DNA from: Colius striatus | Lineage: Eukaryota; Chordata; Aves; Coliiformes; Coliidae | Length of the DNA stretch: 64,000 nucleotides | Reading direction: 5' to 3' | NCBI RefSeq assembly: GCF_028858725.1 | Contig: NC_084773.1 | Span: forward strand, 6,624,350 to 6,688,349 | Shown: positions 43,401 to 57,465 of the stretch, one piece after another | How the letters are laid out: each line of letters begins with the position of its first letter | Numbering within the stretch: the stretch's first letter is position 1 | The notes under the pieces: generated by a model | Told to the model about the DNA's origin: nothing | The model's database searches: none | The model's input: only the letters and a program-made list of their open reading frames with translations | Position numbers and translations under genes: made by a program

Positions 43401-45091
43401 CTGAAGCAACAAAGTAGCTAACATTTCAATCCATAACCTCCAGTGGAGTAAGGGAGCAGAGAAAACTGACATTTTCTCAACTAAGATCACTTCAATTTCT
43501 CATTCACTGGTACTGTGAAATACTAATGAAAGTTCTCAACAACATTAACACCACTGAGTCTTGGTTCACGCTCAGAAGTTTCCAGTCATCACACCCCTTG
43601 GCTGATTGGGGACTGTGACGATAAACTTGCTCAGGGGATGAACCACATCCTATCACACACAGTGGAAACATCTCAGCAGCAGCAGAAGCGTATTTCTGCG
43701 AATCCACATCATGTAACTTACAGAAAGAACCGAAGCAATTTTCAAGAACTTATTTCAAGCCTCCAACTCCTTCACTGAGCACTCAGCACATTTTGTCAAC
43801 AAATATGGCTACCCTCCACCTCACAGTCATTCCCAAACACAGATGTCTCAAGGGTTTTTAACTGGAAGTGAGGGCCTTCATGTACCACACCCGTGGAAAT
43901 GCTCTGTCCTATTAAAAACTCAGAACTCACTCTCCTGTTGGTCTTTTCTGTGAATACCTTTTCAGGGCAGCAACCTTAAGTATTACTTCTCAACAAATAC
44001 CAACTTCCTAGACCATTGCTCCCCTTTTCTCTCTCCTGGTTCCCACACCAGGAAGAAATCTGATGTCATTACACGCATTCTACCATAAAAACCATCATTC
44101 AAGTCACACTACAGTAAGACAGAAAACATCTAGTTGTTATGTAACTAAAGCGTGGTGTGCTCAAGATGTTTTCTGTCTGCAATTATGCTGAGGTTTGTCT
44201 TATGATGAGCTTCTTCCTGAAAAACAGAGCAATTAACTCTCAATGGAACACAGGCAGCTAAAAAAAACCATGTTGCATATAAAAAATTTGATCCCTTCCC
44301 CAAACAAAAACACTGCTGACAATCTTTCCTCTTTTTTTTTCCTGTGGGTTAAGAGAAAGACTACCTACCCCAAATCATCTGATTTCCCCCGAGAATACAG
44401 TTAGCTTTTGAAGAGGGATTTTGACAGTCTTTTCACCTGAAGGAATGGTTTTCTACTATGTTTGATCCAGCTTTAAAAGATATATTTACTCAATAATCTT
44501 TTTTTTTGGTAATCACATACACGCATATACATTTACGTATAGATATATACAGACAAGAACATGACATTTGCCAACTCAGCCCCTGCTAAAACAACAACTC
44601 TCCCAAAGCGATTTTCCCCGCCGAGCCCCGCTCCCAGCCGCCTGTGGAGCCCATTCGCGGAACACGCGCCGCTGCACGGAGGCAGAAACCGCCCCCAAAC
44701 TTCCACCAAATTGTTCTGGCTCTGGCTCTCTCCTGGGTAAAAATGAAACGTGCCAAGAACTGCCGCCTGGCATCCCGAGAGCCTGGACGCGGCCGGGGGC
44801 ACTAAGGGCAGGCAGCGCAGCACCAGGCGGCCTCAGCCCGCTGCCCCCGGGACCCCTCAGGCTGCCCGAGGCGGCGCCGAGCCGGGCTCGCTCCCCGCCG
44901 CCCCCCACCTCGCTGCCGCCACCGCCGGCACGTCCCTCGCGGCCTCTCCACTCGCCCCCGCGGGTGCCCCCGCCCTGGTCCGCAGCACCTCTCCGGCTCC
45001 ATACCGTGTAGGTCTCCACCAGCTCGGAACCCAGGACTCGGGCCTCTCGCGGGGGTTCCTCGCCGTCCTCGCTCCCCGCCGCCGCTTCCAT
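15780..45091 (-). CDS. NISCH: Nischarin (NISCH), complete, 21 coding exons
   Basis: Nischarin (I1-imidazoline receptor candidate, IRAS) is a cytosolic and endosomal adaptor. It binds phosphoinositides through a PX domain, interacts with integrin alpha5, PAK1, LKB1 and Rab GTPases, and restrains cell migration. The spliced frame is 1,417 aa against about 1,504 in human. A PX domain (about residues 14-125) carries the motifs [13 protein letters not shown] and LLPPKK. About six leucine-rich repeats (residues 275-420) include [12 protein letters not shown] and [13 protein letters not shown]. They are followed by a coiled-coil-like stretch ([18 protein letters not shown], residues 443-460) and a long C-terminal region ending in RELPLELTG. 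All 20 introns are GT-AG and every phase agrees. Exon 16 alone spans residues 564-1001. The acidic Glu tract and the Ala/Pro-rich repeat of the human protein are absent. The promoter is a CpG island with no TATA box. Confidence 0.97.
17299..17460 (-). CDS. NISCH: NISCH exon 20
   Basis: 162 nt: [14 protein letters not shown] and [19 protein letters not shown], almost identical to human. It ends in phase 1 within the TTGK motif. Confidence 0.96.
18364..18492 (-). CDS. NISCH: NISCH exon 19
   Basis: 129 nt. It includes [16 protein letters not shown] and [10 protein letters not shown], matching human [15 protein letters not shown] and LFDQHFRLTG. Confidence 0.96.
18855..19008 (-). CDS. NISCH: NISCH exon 18
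   Basis: 154 nt: [20 protein letters not shown] and [18 protein letters not shown], close to human. It ends in phase 1. Confidence 0.96.
20176..20350 (-). CDS. NISCH: NISCH exon 17
   Basis: 175 nt, with [17 protein letters not shown] and FHGNIAE matching human YPSEHLIQ, EENQIPSHL and FHSSIAE. The acceptor is TCTTCTAG at 20351-20352. The alternative AG ten bases downstream would put a stop in frame after exon 16, so the upstream site is chosen. Confidence 0.93.
20775..22088 (-). CDS. NISCH: NISCH exon 16 (large central exon)
   Basis: 1,314 nt, residues 564-1001. Matching blocks include [65 protein letters not shown] and [10 protein letters not shown]. Between NKDFIQ and VKILWSF the human protein has a long poly-Glu segment; here it is a short mixed stretch containing DGYFEMG. 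After HEKFHFLR the Ala/Pro repeat of human is missing. Confidence 0.96.
22561..22616 (-). CDS. NISCH: NISCH exon 15
   Basis: 56 nt. A poorly conserved linker ([18 protein letters not shown]) between good GT-AG signals. It is accepted because its phases (0 in, 2 out) are exactly those needed to join exons 14 and 16. Confidence 0.88.
23481..23602 (-). CDS. NISCH: NISCH exon 14
   Basis: 122 nt. Low-complexity Ser/Thr-rich linker, with EETVLASS matching human EEALASS. Ends in phase 0 at CAG before GTAATT. Confidence 0.92.
26193..26295 (-). CDS. NISCH: NISCH exon 13
   Basis: 103 nt. It begins [12 protein letters not shown] and becomes Ser-rich ([13 protein letters not shown]), matching human EDSRLSAAP and LPQPILSNQ. 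It ends in phase 1. Confidence 0.94.
27111..27224 (-). CDS. NISCH: NISCH exon 12
   Basis: 114 nt, 38 codons, [18 protein letters not shown] and [10 protein letters not shown], nearly identical to human; charged and heptad-like, so probably helical. Confidence 0.96.
27635..27763 (-). CDS. NISCH: NISCH exon 11 (LRR cap)
   Basis: 129 nt, 43 codons. It has [17 protein letters not shown] and [20 protein letters not shown], the last repeat and its cap. Confidence 0.96.
27947..28132 (-). CDS. NISCH: NISCH exon 10 (LRRs)
   Basis: 186 nt, 62 codons. Three repeats are visible: [32 protein letters not shown] and [13 protein letters not shown]. Confidence 0.96.
28592..28660 (-). CDS. NISCH: NISCH exon 9 (LRR)
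   Basis: 69 nt, 23 codons: one repeat, [18 protein letters not shown] followed by VENLQ. Confidence 0.96.
29237..29389 (-). CDS. NISCH: NISCH exon 8 (start of LRRs)
   Basis: 153 nt, 51 codons, [19 protein letters not shown] and then the first leucine-rich repeat, [15 protein letters not shown]. Human residues just before the LRR are two longer here (TLEGP versus SSCP). Confidence 0.96.
29498..30352 (-). repeat. CR1 LINE in NISCH intron 7
   Basis: About 855 bp, same strand sense as NISCH. Read on the minus strand it ends with the 3' terminus CTCCATTCTATGATTC. It encodes the C-terminal part of CR1 ORF2: [51 protein letters not shown] and [13 protein letters not shown], open for about 100 codons. 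A small deletion near the end of that frame breaks it before the usual RRLRGDL block. It is 5'-truncated, and the best preserved CR1 in the window. Confidence 0.92.
30765..30860 (-). CDS. NISCH: NISCH exon 7
   Basis: 96 nt, 32 codons. It starts [12 protein letters not shown] and ends [16 protein letters not shown], aligned with human ISHCDAKHIRGL and [15 protein letters not shown]. Confidence 0.96.
32414..32509 (-). CDS. NISCH: NISCH exon 6
   Basis: 96 nt, 32 codons, with [20 protein letters not shown]. The acceptor (ATTACTAG) has a poor pyrimidine tract, but frame and protein match are clear. Confidence 0.95.
33557..33720 (-). CDS. NISCH: NISCH exon 5
   Basis: 164 nt. It includes [18 protein letters not shown] and [20 protein letters not shown], which match the human segment just after the PX domain. 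Confidence 0.96.
35263..35311 (-). CDS. NISCH: NISCH exon 4
   Basis: 49 nt, encoding [16 protein letters not shown], nearly identical to human [16 protein letters not shown]. It ends in phase 1; the split Gly codon is completed by exon 5. Confidence 0.96.
38572..38754 (-). CDS. NISCH: NISCH exon 3 (PX domain)
   Basis: 183 nt, 61 codons, phase 0. It contains the PX Pro-rich loop ([14 protein letters not shown]) and the following helices ([25 protein letters not shown]). Confidence 0.96.
39466..39549 (-). CDS. NISCH: NISCH exon 2 (PX domain)
   Basis: 84 nt, 28 codons, phase 0 at both ends. It encodes VYIIQV and the phosphoinositide-binding PX motif [13 protein letters not shown], identical to human over that motif. 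Confidence 0.96.
39550..45004 (-). other. NISCH: NISCH intron 1 (5.5 kb)
   Basis: The intron is AT-rich over most of its length and becomes GC-rich only at its 5' end (above about 44580), where it is part of the CpG island. An alternating purine-pyrimidine patch (ATAC/ATAT rich) lies near 44515-44555. No recognisable repeats or genes. Confidence 0.8.
45005..45091 (-). CDS. NISCH: NISCH exon 1 (start codon)
   Basis: 87 nt, 29 codons. The ATG at 45091 is followed by [12 protein letters not shown] and then [15 protein letters not shown], which matches human KEARVVGSELVDTYT. Phase 0 end at donor GTATGG. The extreme N-terminus is not conserved, but the start is the only ATG in the frame within the CpG island. 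Confidence 0.95.
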
Positions 45092-45206
45092 GACGCCGCG
45101 AGAAGCGCAGGGGCCCGGCCGCGGCCGCGCTCACGCCGTCACCACTCCTCTCCGGCTGCCGCCGCCGCCGCCCGCACCGGCCCCCAGCCCAGCCCTCGCC
45201 GCTGCC

Positions 45207-45217
45207 GCCGCCATCTT
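45207..45217 (-). promoter_or_regulatory. YY1-type initiator element
   Basis: A perfect AAGATGGCGGC on the minus strand, oriented with NISCH transcription. It is 116 nt upstream of the start codon and about 75 nt downstream of the first GC box. Confidence 0.65.
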
Positions 45218-45291
45218 GGACTAACGCCCCCCCCACGCAGGGTGCGGCGCGTCCCGCCCGCCGCCCCCTTATCGGCAACCGCCGGCCTGCG

Positions 45292-45520
45292 CGGGGCGGG
45301 GCTTCGCCGGAGGGGCGGGGCTCCACCGGAGGGGCGGGGCTCCACCGGAGGGGCGGGGCTCCACCGGAGGGGCGGGGCTCCACTGGAGGGGCGGGGCCAG
45401 CGAGGGGCGGGGCAAACGCGGGGCGGGGCCAACACGGGGCGGGGCTTCCCCGGAGGGGCGGGGCCATCGTGGGGCGGGGCTTCCCCAGAGGGGCGGGGCT
45501 TAGGCCTGGGGCGGGGCTGA
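45292..45520. repeat. Tandem GC-box (Sp1/KLF) array, 13 copies
   Basis: Thirteen copies of GGGGCGGGGC occur in about 230 bp, all in one orientation. The first five form regular 19-bp units (core plus CTCCACCGGA-like spacer); later copies have spacers of 5-10 bp with varied sequence. Each core is a full GC box for Sp1/KLF factors. The G-runs are also dense enough for G-quadruplexes on the plus strand. The array sits directly upstream of the inferred NISCH start site. Confidence 0.9.
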
Positions 45521-45581
45521 GAGCGGGGCTGCGTGATGGGCGGCGTGGCGGGCGGCTGCCGAGCAACGCAGCGTGCGGCCG

Positions 45582-46376
45582 TGCAGCGCGGGGTGCTGCG
45601 GCACGGCAGCTCGCGGGGCAGCGCTGTGCATCGTGCGGTGCGGTGCAGCGCGGGGTGCCGCGGCACGGCAGCTCGCGGGGCAGCGCTGTGCATCGTGCGG
45701 TGCGGTGCAGCGCGGGGTGCTGCGGCACGGCAGCTCGCGGGGCAGCGCTGTGCATCGTGCGGTGCGGTGCAGCGCGGGGTGCTGCGGCACGGCAGCACGC
45801 AGGGCCGCGCTGTGCATCGTGCGGTGCGGTGCGGTGCAACGCGGGGTGCTGCGGCACGGCAGCTCGCAGGGCAGCGCTGTGCATCGTGCGGTGCGGTGCG
45901 GTGCAACGCGGGGTGCCGCGGCGCGGCAGCTCGCGGGGCAGCGCTGTGCATCGTGCGGTGCGGTGCGGTGCAGCGCGGGGTGCTGCGGCACGGCAGCTCG
46001 CGGGGCAGCGCTGTGCATCGTGCGGTGCGGTGCGGTGCAGCGCGGGGTGCCCCGGCACGGCAGCTCGCGGGGCAGCGCTGTGCATCGTGCGGTGCGGTGC
46101 GGTGCAGCGCGGGGTGCCCCGGCACGGCAGCTCGCGGGGCAGCGCTGTGCATCGTGCGGTGCGGTGCGGTGCAACGCGGGGTGCCGCGGCGCGGCAGCTC
46201 GCGGGGCAGCGCTGTGCATCGTGCGGTGCGGTGCGGTGCAGCGCGGGGTGCTGCGGCACGGCAGCTCGCGGGGCAGCGCTGTGCATCGTGCGGTGCGGTG
46301 CGGTGCAGCGCGGGGTGCCCCGGCACGGCAGCTCGCAGGGCAGCGCTGTGCATCGTGCGGTGCGGTGCAGCGCGGG
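45582..46376. repeat. 12-copy GC-rich minisatellite, 62/67-bp unit
   Basis: The anchor TGCATCGTGCGGTGCGGTG recurs at 45627, 45689, 45751, 45813, 45880, 45947, 46014, 46081, 46148, 46215, 46282 and 46349. Spacing is 62 bp three times and then 67 bp eight times. The 5-bp difference is one extra GCGGT pentamer. Copies differ at only a few sites (CTGCGG, CCGCGG or CCCCGG in the middle; CAGCG or CAACG at the junction). Open frames in many registers on both strands are a by-product of a stop-free unit. Confidence 0.95.
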
Positions 46377-46540
46377 GCTATGCAATGCTGTGCTGTGTGA
46401 CACAGCATCATGCTGTGTGATGCAACACGGAGCTATACAACGATACGCCGTGCAACATGGCAGCGTGCAGTGCAGTGCGGGGCTGTGTGACACGGTGTCG
46501 TGCAACTCAGCACTGTGCAGTGCAGTACAATGTGTATAGG
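46377..46540. repeat. Degenerate border of the minisatellite
   Basis: The array fades into a region still rich in TGCAGTGCAGTG, TGTGTGACAC and related short words, with C-to-T type decay of the CpG sites of the unit. It looks like an older, eroded part of the same array. Confidence 0.6.
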
Positions 46541-47904
46541 AGCACAGGGCATTTGAGATTGAACTGCAAAAGGAAAGGCTAGCAAAAGACAGTGTGGCTG
46601 TGCTGCTGTGCTCAGCAGCATCTGCATCTGGAAGCAGTGCTGGCATGGCCCAAAGTAACATGCCTCCCCCCACACACCATCCCCGCCACAGCTGCAGACT
46701 TGACTGCTGTCATTGACCAAAGCACCGCTGTACTGGTTCTGGTGCCACCTCAGAAACAGAGCTGAGGCGCTGGGGTGATGGGCCAGACCCACATGGACTC
46801 GGCCCAGGGCCTCAGGGATGAGCACAGAGGGAAATCAGGATGTTGACTTCACTGACACTACAAATTCTGCTTACTTCAATGCACCATCCCATGGAGGGCA
46901 GGGAAGTGTTTTCTAATCTGTGCACACTAAAGGAATGTTGCCAGAAACTTGTGACAGAAATGGTGAATCTTAAAGGATAGTAAGAGAATACTCCTTGGCC
47001 TCTTCCCTGTGAATGTGACTTGCCCCATGGGAGAGTCACAGGAGGCTTGGCTAAAGAAACACCTTCTGTCTGTCCTTCCTTAGGTATGCTACCTAGGGGA
47101 GGATGCAATTAGTTCCAGTGTAGCATCATTAATAATAGCAGAATTGCCAAATGCCCTGGGTGCATGTGTGGCTTTTAGAGTTATCTGGACAGAAGGTATT
47201 TCCTCTTCAGAAGGGAGCTGCAGTGAAGAGGGAGTAACACTGCAGGAAGCAATGCTGGCGTCTGGCAGATGCAACCAGGATGGCAGATAAGAAAACACAC
47301 CTCTGCAAATGGAGCTGGATAAGCCCATTTTGATTTTATTTTCACTACAGACAGCTTTCCTGTCATCAAGACTTACCCAAATGATGTGTGTAAGGAGTCC
47401 CAGCATCAGCTGGAGCTGCTGCTGAGCTCAGTGTCTTGATGAGATAATAAGTGGTTTTGGAGAGCAACTTTAATTAAGCTTCCTCTGAATGTCTCAGCTC
47501 CTTAATTAAATAGCAATTTGCATCGCACACAGGTCTGTGGGGTTTGATAGGTACCCTTCTCCTCTTCCTAAAGCAGTTTCTGCCTGAGGATGCTGAAGTG
47601 GCTCATGATGCGACAGCACTGTCCTGGCTCCCAGAGAAGAGGAGTCAACAGGAGCAATGCAGCTGGGAAAGGGGGCAAATGGGAGCTCATTCAGCTAAAG
47701 GGTTTAAGTGGCAGTAAATTAAAGAGTTTCAGTGTTGGTGGGTCTGGCCCTGCCCAGGTGCTCTGTGCAAGGAAGGGGGATGCCTGGAGTGTTTTGCATG
47801 GTTTGGAGCCACAAGAGACTGGCCAAGGAGCCCTGCAAGCACTCTGACCTCAAATTAAGTCCCAACTTACTTGGGCTTCTGCTTTTTATTTCCTTCTCTT
47901 TGAC

Positions 47905-47963
47905 ATCTAATGAGATGTTCCAGTTTCCTGATCCTCTTGGTAGCCCTCCCCTGGATTCCAGAG
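47905..47963 (-). repeat. CR1 LINE, short inverted fragment
   Basis: A CR1 segment in reverse orientation (GATGTTCCAGTTTCCTGATC and following) that abuts the forward CR1 fragment beginning at about 47964. The same CR1 segment is present in both arms. Confidence 0.7.
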
Positions 47964-48262
47964 AGTCCAGCACTGGGCTACCAAGATGGTCAAGGGCCTG
48001 GAACATCTTTCTTACGAGGAAAGGCTGCGGGAGAAGACTAAGAGGGGAACCTCATTAACACTTATAAATACATCATGGGTGGATGTCAGGAGGATGGGGG
48101 TGACACTTTTTCCTGTAGTGCCTAGTGCCAGGACAAGGGGTAATAGACATAAACTGTAACACAAAAAGTTCCACTTAAACACAAGACAAAACTTCTTTAC
48201 TGTAAGGATGAGGGAGCCCTGGCACAGGCTGCCCAGGGAGGGTGTGGAGGCTCCTTCTCTGT
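47964..48262 (+). repeat. CR1 LINE, 3' fragment (forward)
   Basis: It reads as CR1 ORF2 C-terminus and 3' part in forward sense: ACCAAGATGGTCAAGGGCCT, TTACGAGGAAAGGCTGCGGG, ACACAAAAAGTTCCACTTAA, GGCACAGGCTGCCCAGGGAG. The 3' tail octamers are lost. Frames are broken. Confidence 0.85.
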
Positions 48263-49285
48263 CAGCAGTTTGCAGAAGCCCAGCTTTCCTGTGCACTGAC
48301 ACGCTCCGTGGTGACAGTAGCCCAGATTTCCCCTCTCTAAGCACACACATACACCCTTCTTCCCCACCCCCACCTGGATTTCATCCCATCTGCTCCAGGA
48401 GCACAGCTGCAGCCCTTTGAAGGCAATGTTAGAGCTTGTACCCCTGTCACACATCAGCCCTGGGTATATTCTGACACATCCCAGGGGCTGTTTTGAGGGG
48501 GCTGAGTCAGAGCTGTCACCTCCTGGGACAAAAGGATGAGGCCAGGTGGGATTCTCCAGTGCTGCCTGGCAGGGCCCAGGCTGAGCACCCACCTTCTCAC
48601 AGGGAGTCTCAAGGGGTGAAGGCAGCCCAGGGCTGGGGGTTGCCTCAGGGCAGCACTTCACTGGGGTTTGGGTGATGGTTGGGTGTGGGGGTACAGTAGG
48701 TCCCCCATCCCAGCCTGCAACCCCACCTAAGGACAAGCCTTTTCTATGTTCAAAGCAAATGTATTATTGATGTATTCCTCCTCTGAAGACTAACATGCTT
48801 CAAAAATCAATCCCTTAAATGCAGCTAAGTGCTACATAGGGACAGCAGGGTTTTCTTTTTGCGTGCAACATGATTTCTATTAAGAGGAGAAGGGATTTCA
48901 GCCGCATTCATAGTCGTTTCACTGTTGCTGACGTGAGCTAGCTGGAGGTGAGACTTCCCTTTGAAACAGCAGCGCCATCCATAACTCCTTTGGACACAAG
49001 AGGGAGTCCCCGAGTCACCAGAAAGCGTTTTGCTTGGGTTGCTGTGGATGAAAAACGCTTTCCCCTGCGTTGAGAAAACGCTGGTCGGCACTTGGAGGCC
49101 TTTGGTGTGTTTCCAGCGCGGTGAGATAAACTCCTGGTAAATCCAGGAGCGTGGGTTTTCCCCATTCGCCGTGGGAACAGGTCAGCTCACTGGCTGGGTC
49201 AGGTGAGTCCTGGCTTCCTAAAGGACTGGGAATTACCTCTGAAATCCAGCACAGTCGATAGCCACCCCCTCACTACCCCCATTTT

Positions 49286-49354
49286 GCAGCCTCAGCCTAA
49301 ATGCATTTGCAGCCCCAGCCTAAATGCATTTGCAGCCCCAGCCTAAATGCATCT
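49286..49354. repeat. 23-bp tandem repeat, three copies
   Basis: Three consecutive copies of a 23-bp unit starting GCAGCCCCAGCCTAAATGCA, at 49286, 49309 and 49332, with one or two differences each. The array sits about 540 bp upstream of the TNNC1 TATA-like box. Confidence 0.9.
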
Positions 49355-49895
49355 GCTGCACGCTTCTGGTCCCTGGGACTGCGCATCCCTTGTCCTTAGC
49401 GCCTGCGTGCATGTGGCAGTGGCTCCTCAGCACCAGCCACAGGTCCCCCATGGGCTTGAGGATGGCTCCCAACATCCCCTCTTCCCACTGTGCCTGGGGG
49501 ACACTAGCTGCCGGACAGGGATATTTTGGGAGGCACGCCCCTCCCGTACTACCCAGTTTCATTAGGCACGGTGTAATCTCCGTAACGCGGCTTCCAGGGG
49601 GGAACACACGGAGGTGACACGGTGTCCAGCCAGGACAGCCAATTCTGCACGCTATCATCAAGGATCCCGTCAAACTCCATCGCAAGGGCTCGCACCTTCC
49701 CACACCCGAGCCGCGGGCAGCCCCCAGCTGCCCCACAGCGGGGCTGGGGCCGGCGCCGGCCGTGGCAGCGTCGGGCTCGGCTCCGGCCCCATCCCGGGGC
49801 ACGCAGGCGAGGCATTGCCGCGGCGCTGGGCTGGGAAGGGGCCGGGCGTGCGGGGCTGCCAGGGGGCTGGTCACATCCCCGGGGCGGGCAGCCCC

Positions 49896-49903
49896 CTATA
49901 TGA
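49896..49903 (+). promoter_or_regulatory. TNNC1: TNNC1 TATA-like box
   Basis: CTATATGA lies 70-77 bp upstream of the ATG in a CpG-rich context. A start site 25-30 bp downstream, near 49926, would give a 5' UTR of about 47 nt. I see no clear GATA or MEF2 site in the preceding 200 bp. Confidence 0.55.
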
Positions 49904-49972
49904 GCCGGGCGGACGCGCGGCGCCGCAGAGCGAGCCCGACGTGCCCCGGCCCCGCGCTCGCCCTCTGCAGCC

Positions 49973-56259
<6,287 letters not shown>

Positions 56260-56405
56260 ACCTGAGGCCACATCAACAGCCTGAATCTGCTAAACCCCTC
56301 CAGTCCTGCATCTCATCTCCTTGGCTAAGTTCCCTGGCTACTGGCATGAAGACTGAGTGCTGAGAAGGGTGGCCACTGGGAAAATAAAATGTGTTAATAC
56401 CAAGT
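56260..56405 (+). terminator. TNNC1: TNNC1 3' UTR and poly(A) signal
   Basis: A canonical AATAAA at 56383-56388 is followed by a G/T-rich stretch (GTGCCTCAGGTGGTTGTTCC). Cleavage near 56405 would give a 3' UTR of about 145 nt. A second AATAAA overlaps the stop codon at 56255-56260. Confidence 0.8.
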
Positions 56406-57465
56406 GCCTCAGGTGGTTGTTCCTTGGCAGTTTAGCAAGAGCTTCACCCTGGTCGTTTACTCACAGCTAATGGGGCCATGTCACATGCCTGCAAGCTGCA
56501 TCTCACAAGGTGACACCCCAGCAGCAGCTTTTAGCCTCCAAGGAGGTGTTGTGCTGCCAGCCCAGTGGCAAAGCCCAGCCATCGGGGCCACAGGTGCTCA
56601 GTGGGGAGCTGCCATGATGTGGCTCCTCAGCCCTGCCATGGTGAGCAGGCTCAGGAGGTACTGTGCCTGCTGGTTTAAGTGCAGCTTTGGCAGTTTTAGT
56701 GACTAAATGTGGATTAACAACCACTTACACCCTCACTGAAATCCACCAGTGAGGGACAGTCCTGCTCCTTCACACTCTTGCCTCAGCTGTCCTGAAGGGA
56801 CACCCCTGCCTCCTTCCTGCCGTGCTGATTGCCACCTTGTGGTGCATGCAGTGAGAACTCAGTTTCCTTTGGAAATGAGAATAAAAGCCATTCCTAAGTT
56901 TGGCTGGCTACCTCCTTCTCACCTCACCCAGCCTGGCAGGAGGCAGCAGCTCCGTGGCACCTCACAGTCCTCCAACAGCCCTGGGCAGGAGCCTCACCAC
57001 AATAAGTGCAACACCTGATTTTCTCTCAGAAATCACATCCATTTGGGCCTCAGGGTCCCTGGGCAAGTCATGACCCCGCTCTGGGTCTTGGCCCCTAGGC
57101 ATGGTGTAACAGCAGGGCTGAGGAGAAGCTGTGCTGTCCCCAAGGGCCTCAGGCACCATCTTTTCTCATCCCAAGGAAGCACAGCATTCCTGAGGCATTA
57201 GCAGCTCTCCCTGCACATAGCTGCCTCCTCCAATTAAACTACAGCCCCAGCACAGCTCACACATTGCAGTCATGTTGCTAAAATCAAACGTTTACCCAAG
57301 CAAAACAAACATTGGCAGGGCAAGGCTTGAGGCTACGTTGGTGCAAGCCCCGGTGCTGCTGCCCTCAGCTGTGGTGTGAGCATGGTGCCATGTCACTGCC
57401 TCACACCCACTGCACCCTTCTGCCTCTCCTCACAAAAACAGCTTTTTTTTTTCCCCTCCTCTGTG
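56406..57465. other. Intergenic, no features seen
   Basis: GC-rich single-copy-looking DNA downstream of TNNC1. Open frames up to 129 codons show no family resemblance. Confidence 0.6.

Larger units (their letters stand above)
44590..45290. promoter_or_regulatory. NISCH: NISCH CpG-island promoter and 5' UTR
   Basis: The DNA is very CpG-rich around exon 1, with no TATA box. On the transcribed (minus) strand a YY1-type element AAGATGGCGGC occupies 45207-45217. In housekeeping promoters this element sits just downstream of the start site, so transcription probably starts near 45220-45230, giving a 5' UTR of about 130 nt. Confidence 0.7.
46541..49285. other. Intergenic region, NISCH-TNNC1
   Basis: The region between the divergent genes contains an AT-rich patch with homeodomain and octamer motifs (47470-47523) and a folded CR1 (47905-48262). 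A 179-codon minus-strand frame at 48197-48736 overlaps the CR1 and has no recognised relative. Otherwise nothing was identified. Confidence 0.6.

Noticed and set aside
45139-46539. Very long open frames on both strands (His/Arg/Cys/Pro-rich repeats)
   Set aside because: They are generated by stop-free 62/67-bp repeat units whose length is not a multiple of three; no start context or conservation suggests a protein.
48197-48736. 179-codon minus-strand open frame
   Set aside because: Its end lies inside the CR1 fragment and the remainder has no family resemblance or start context.
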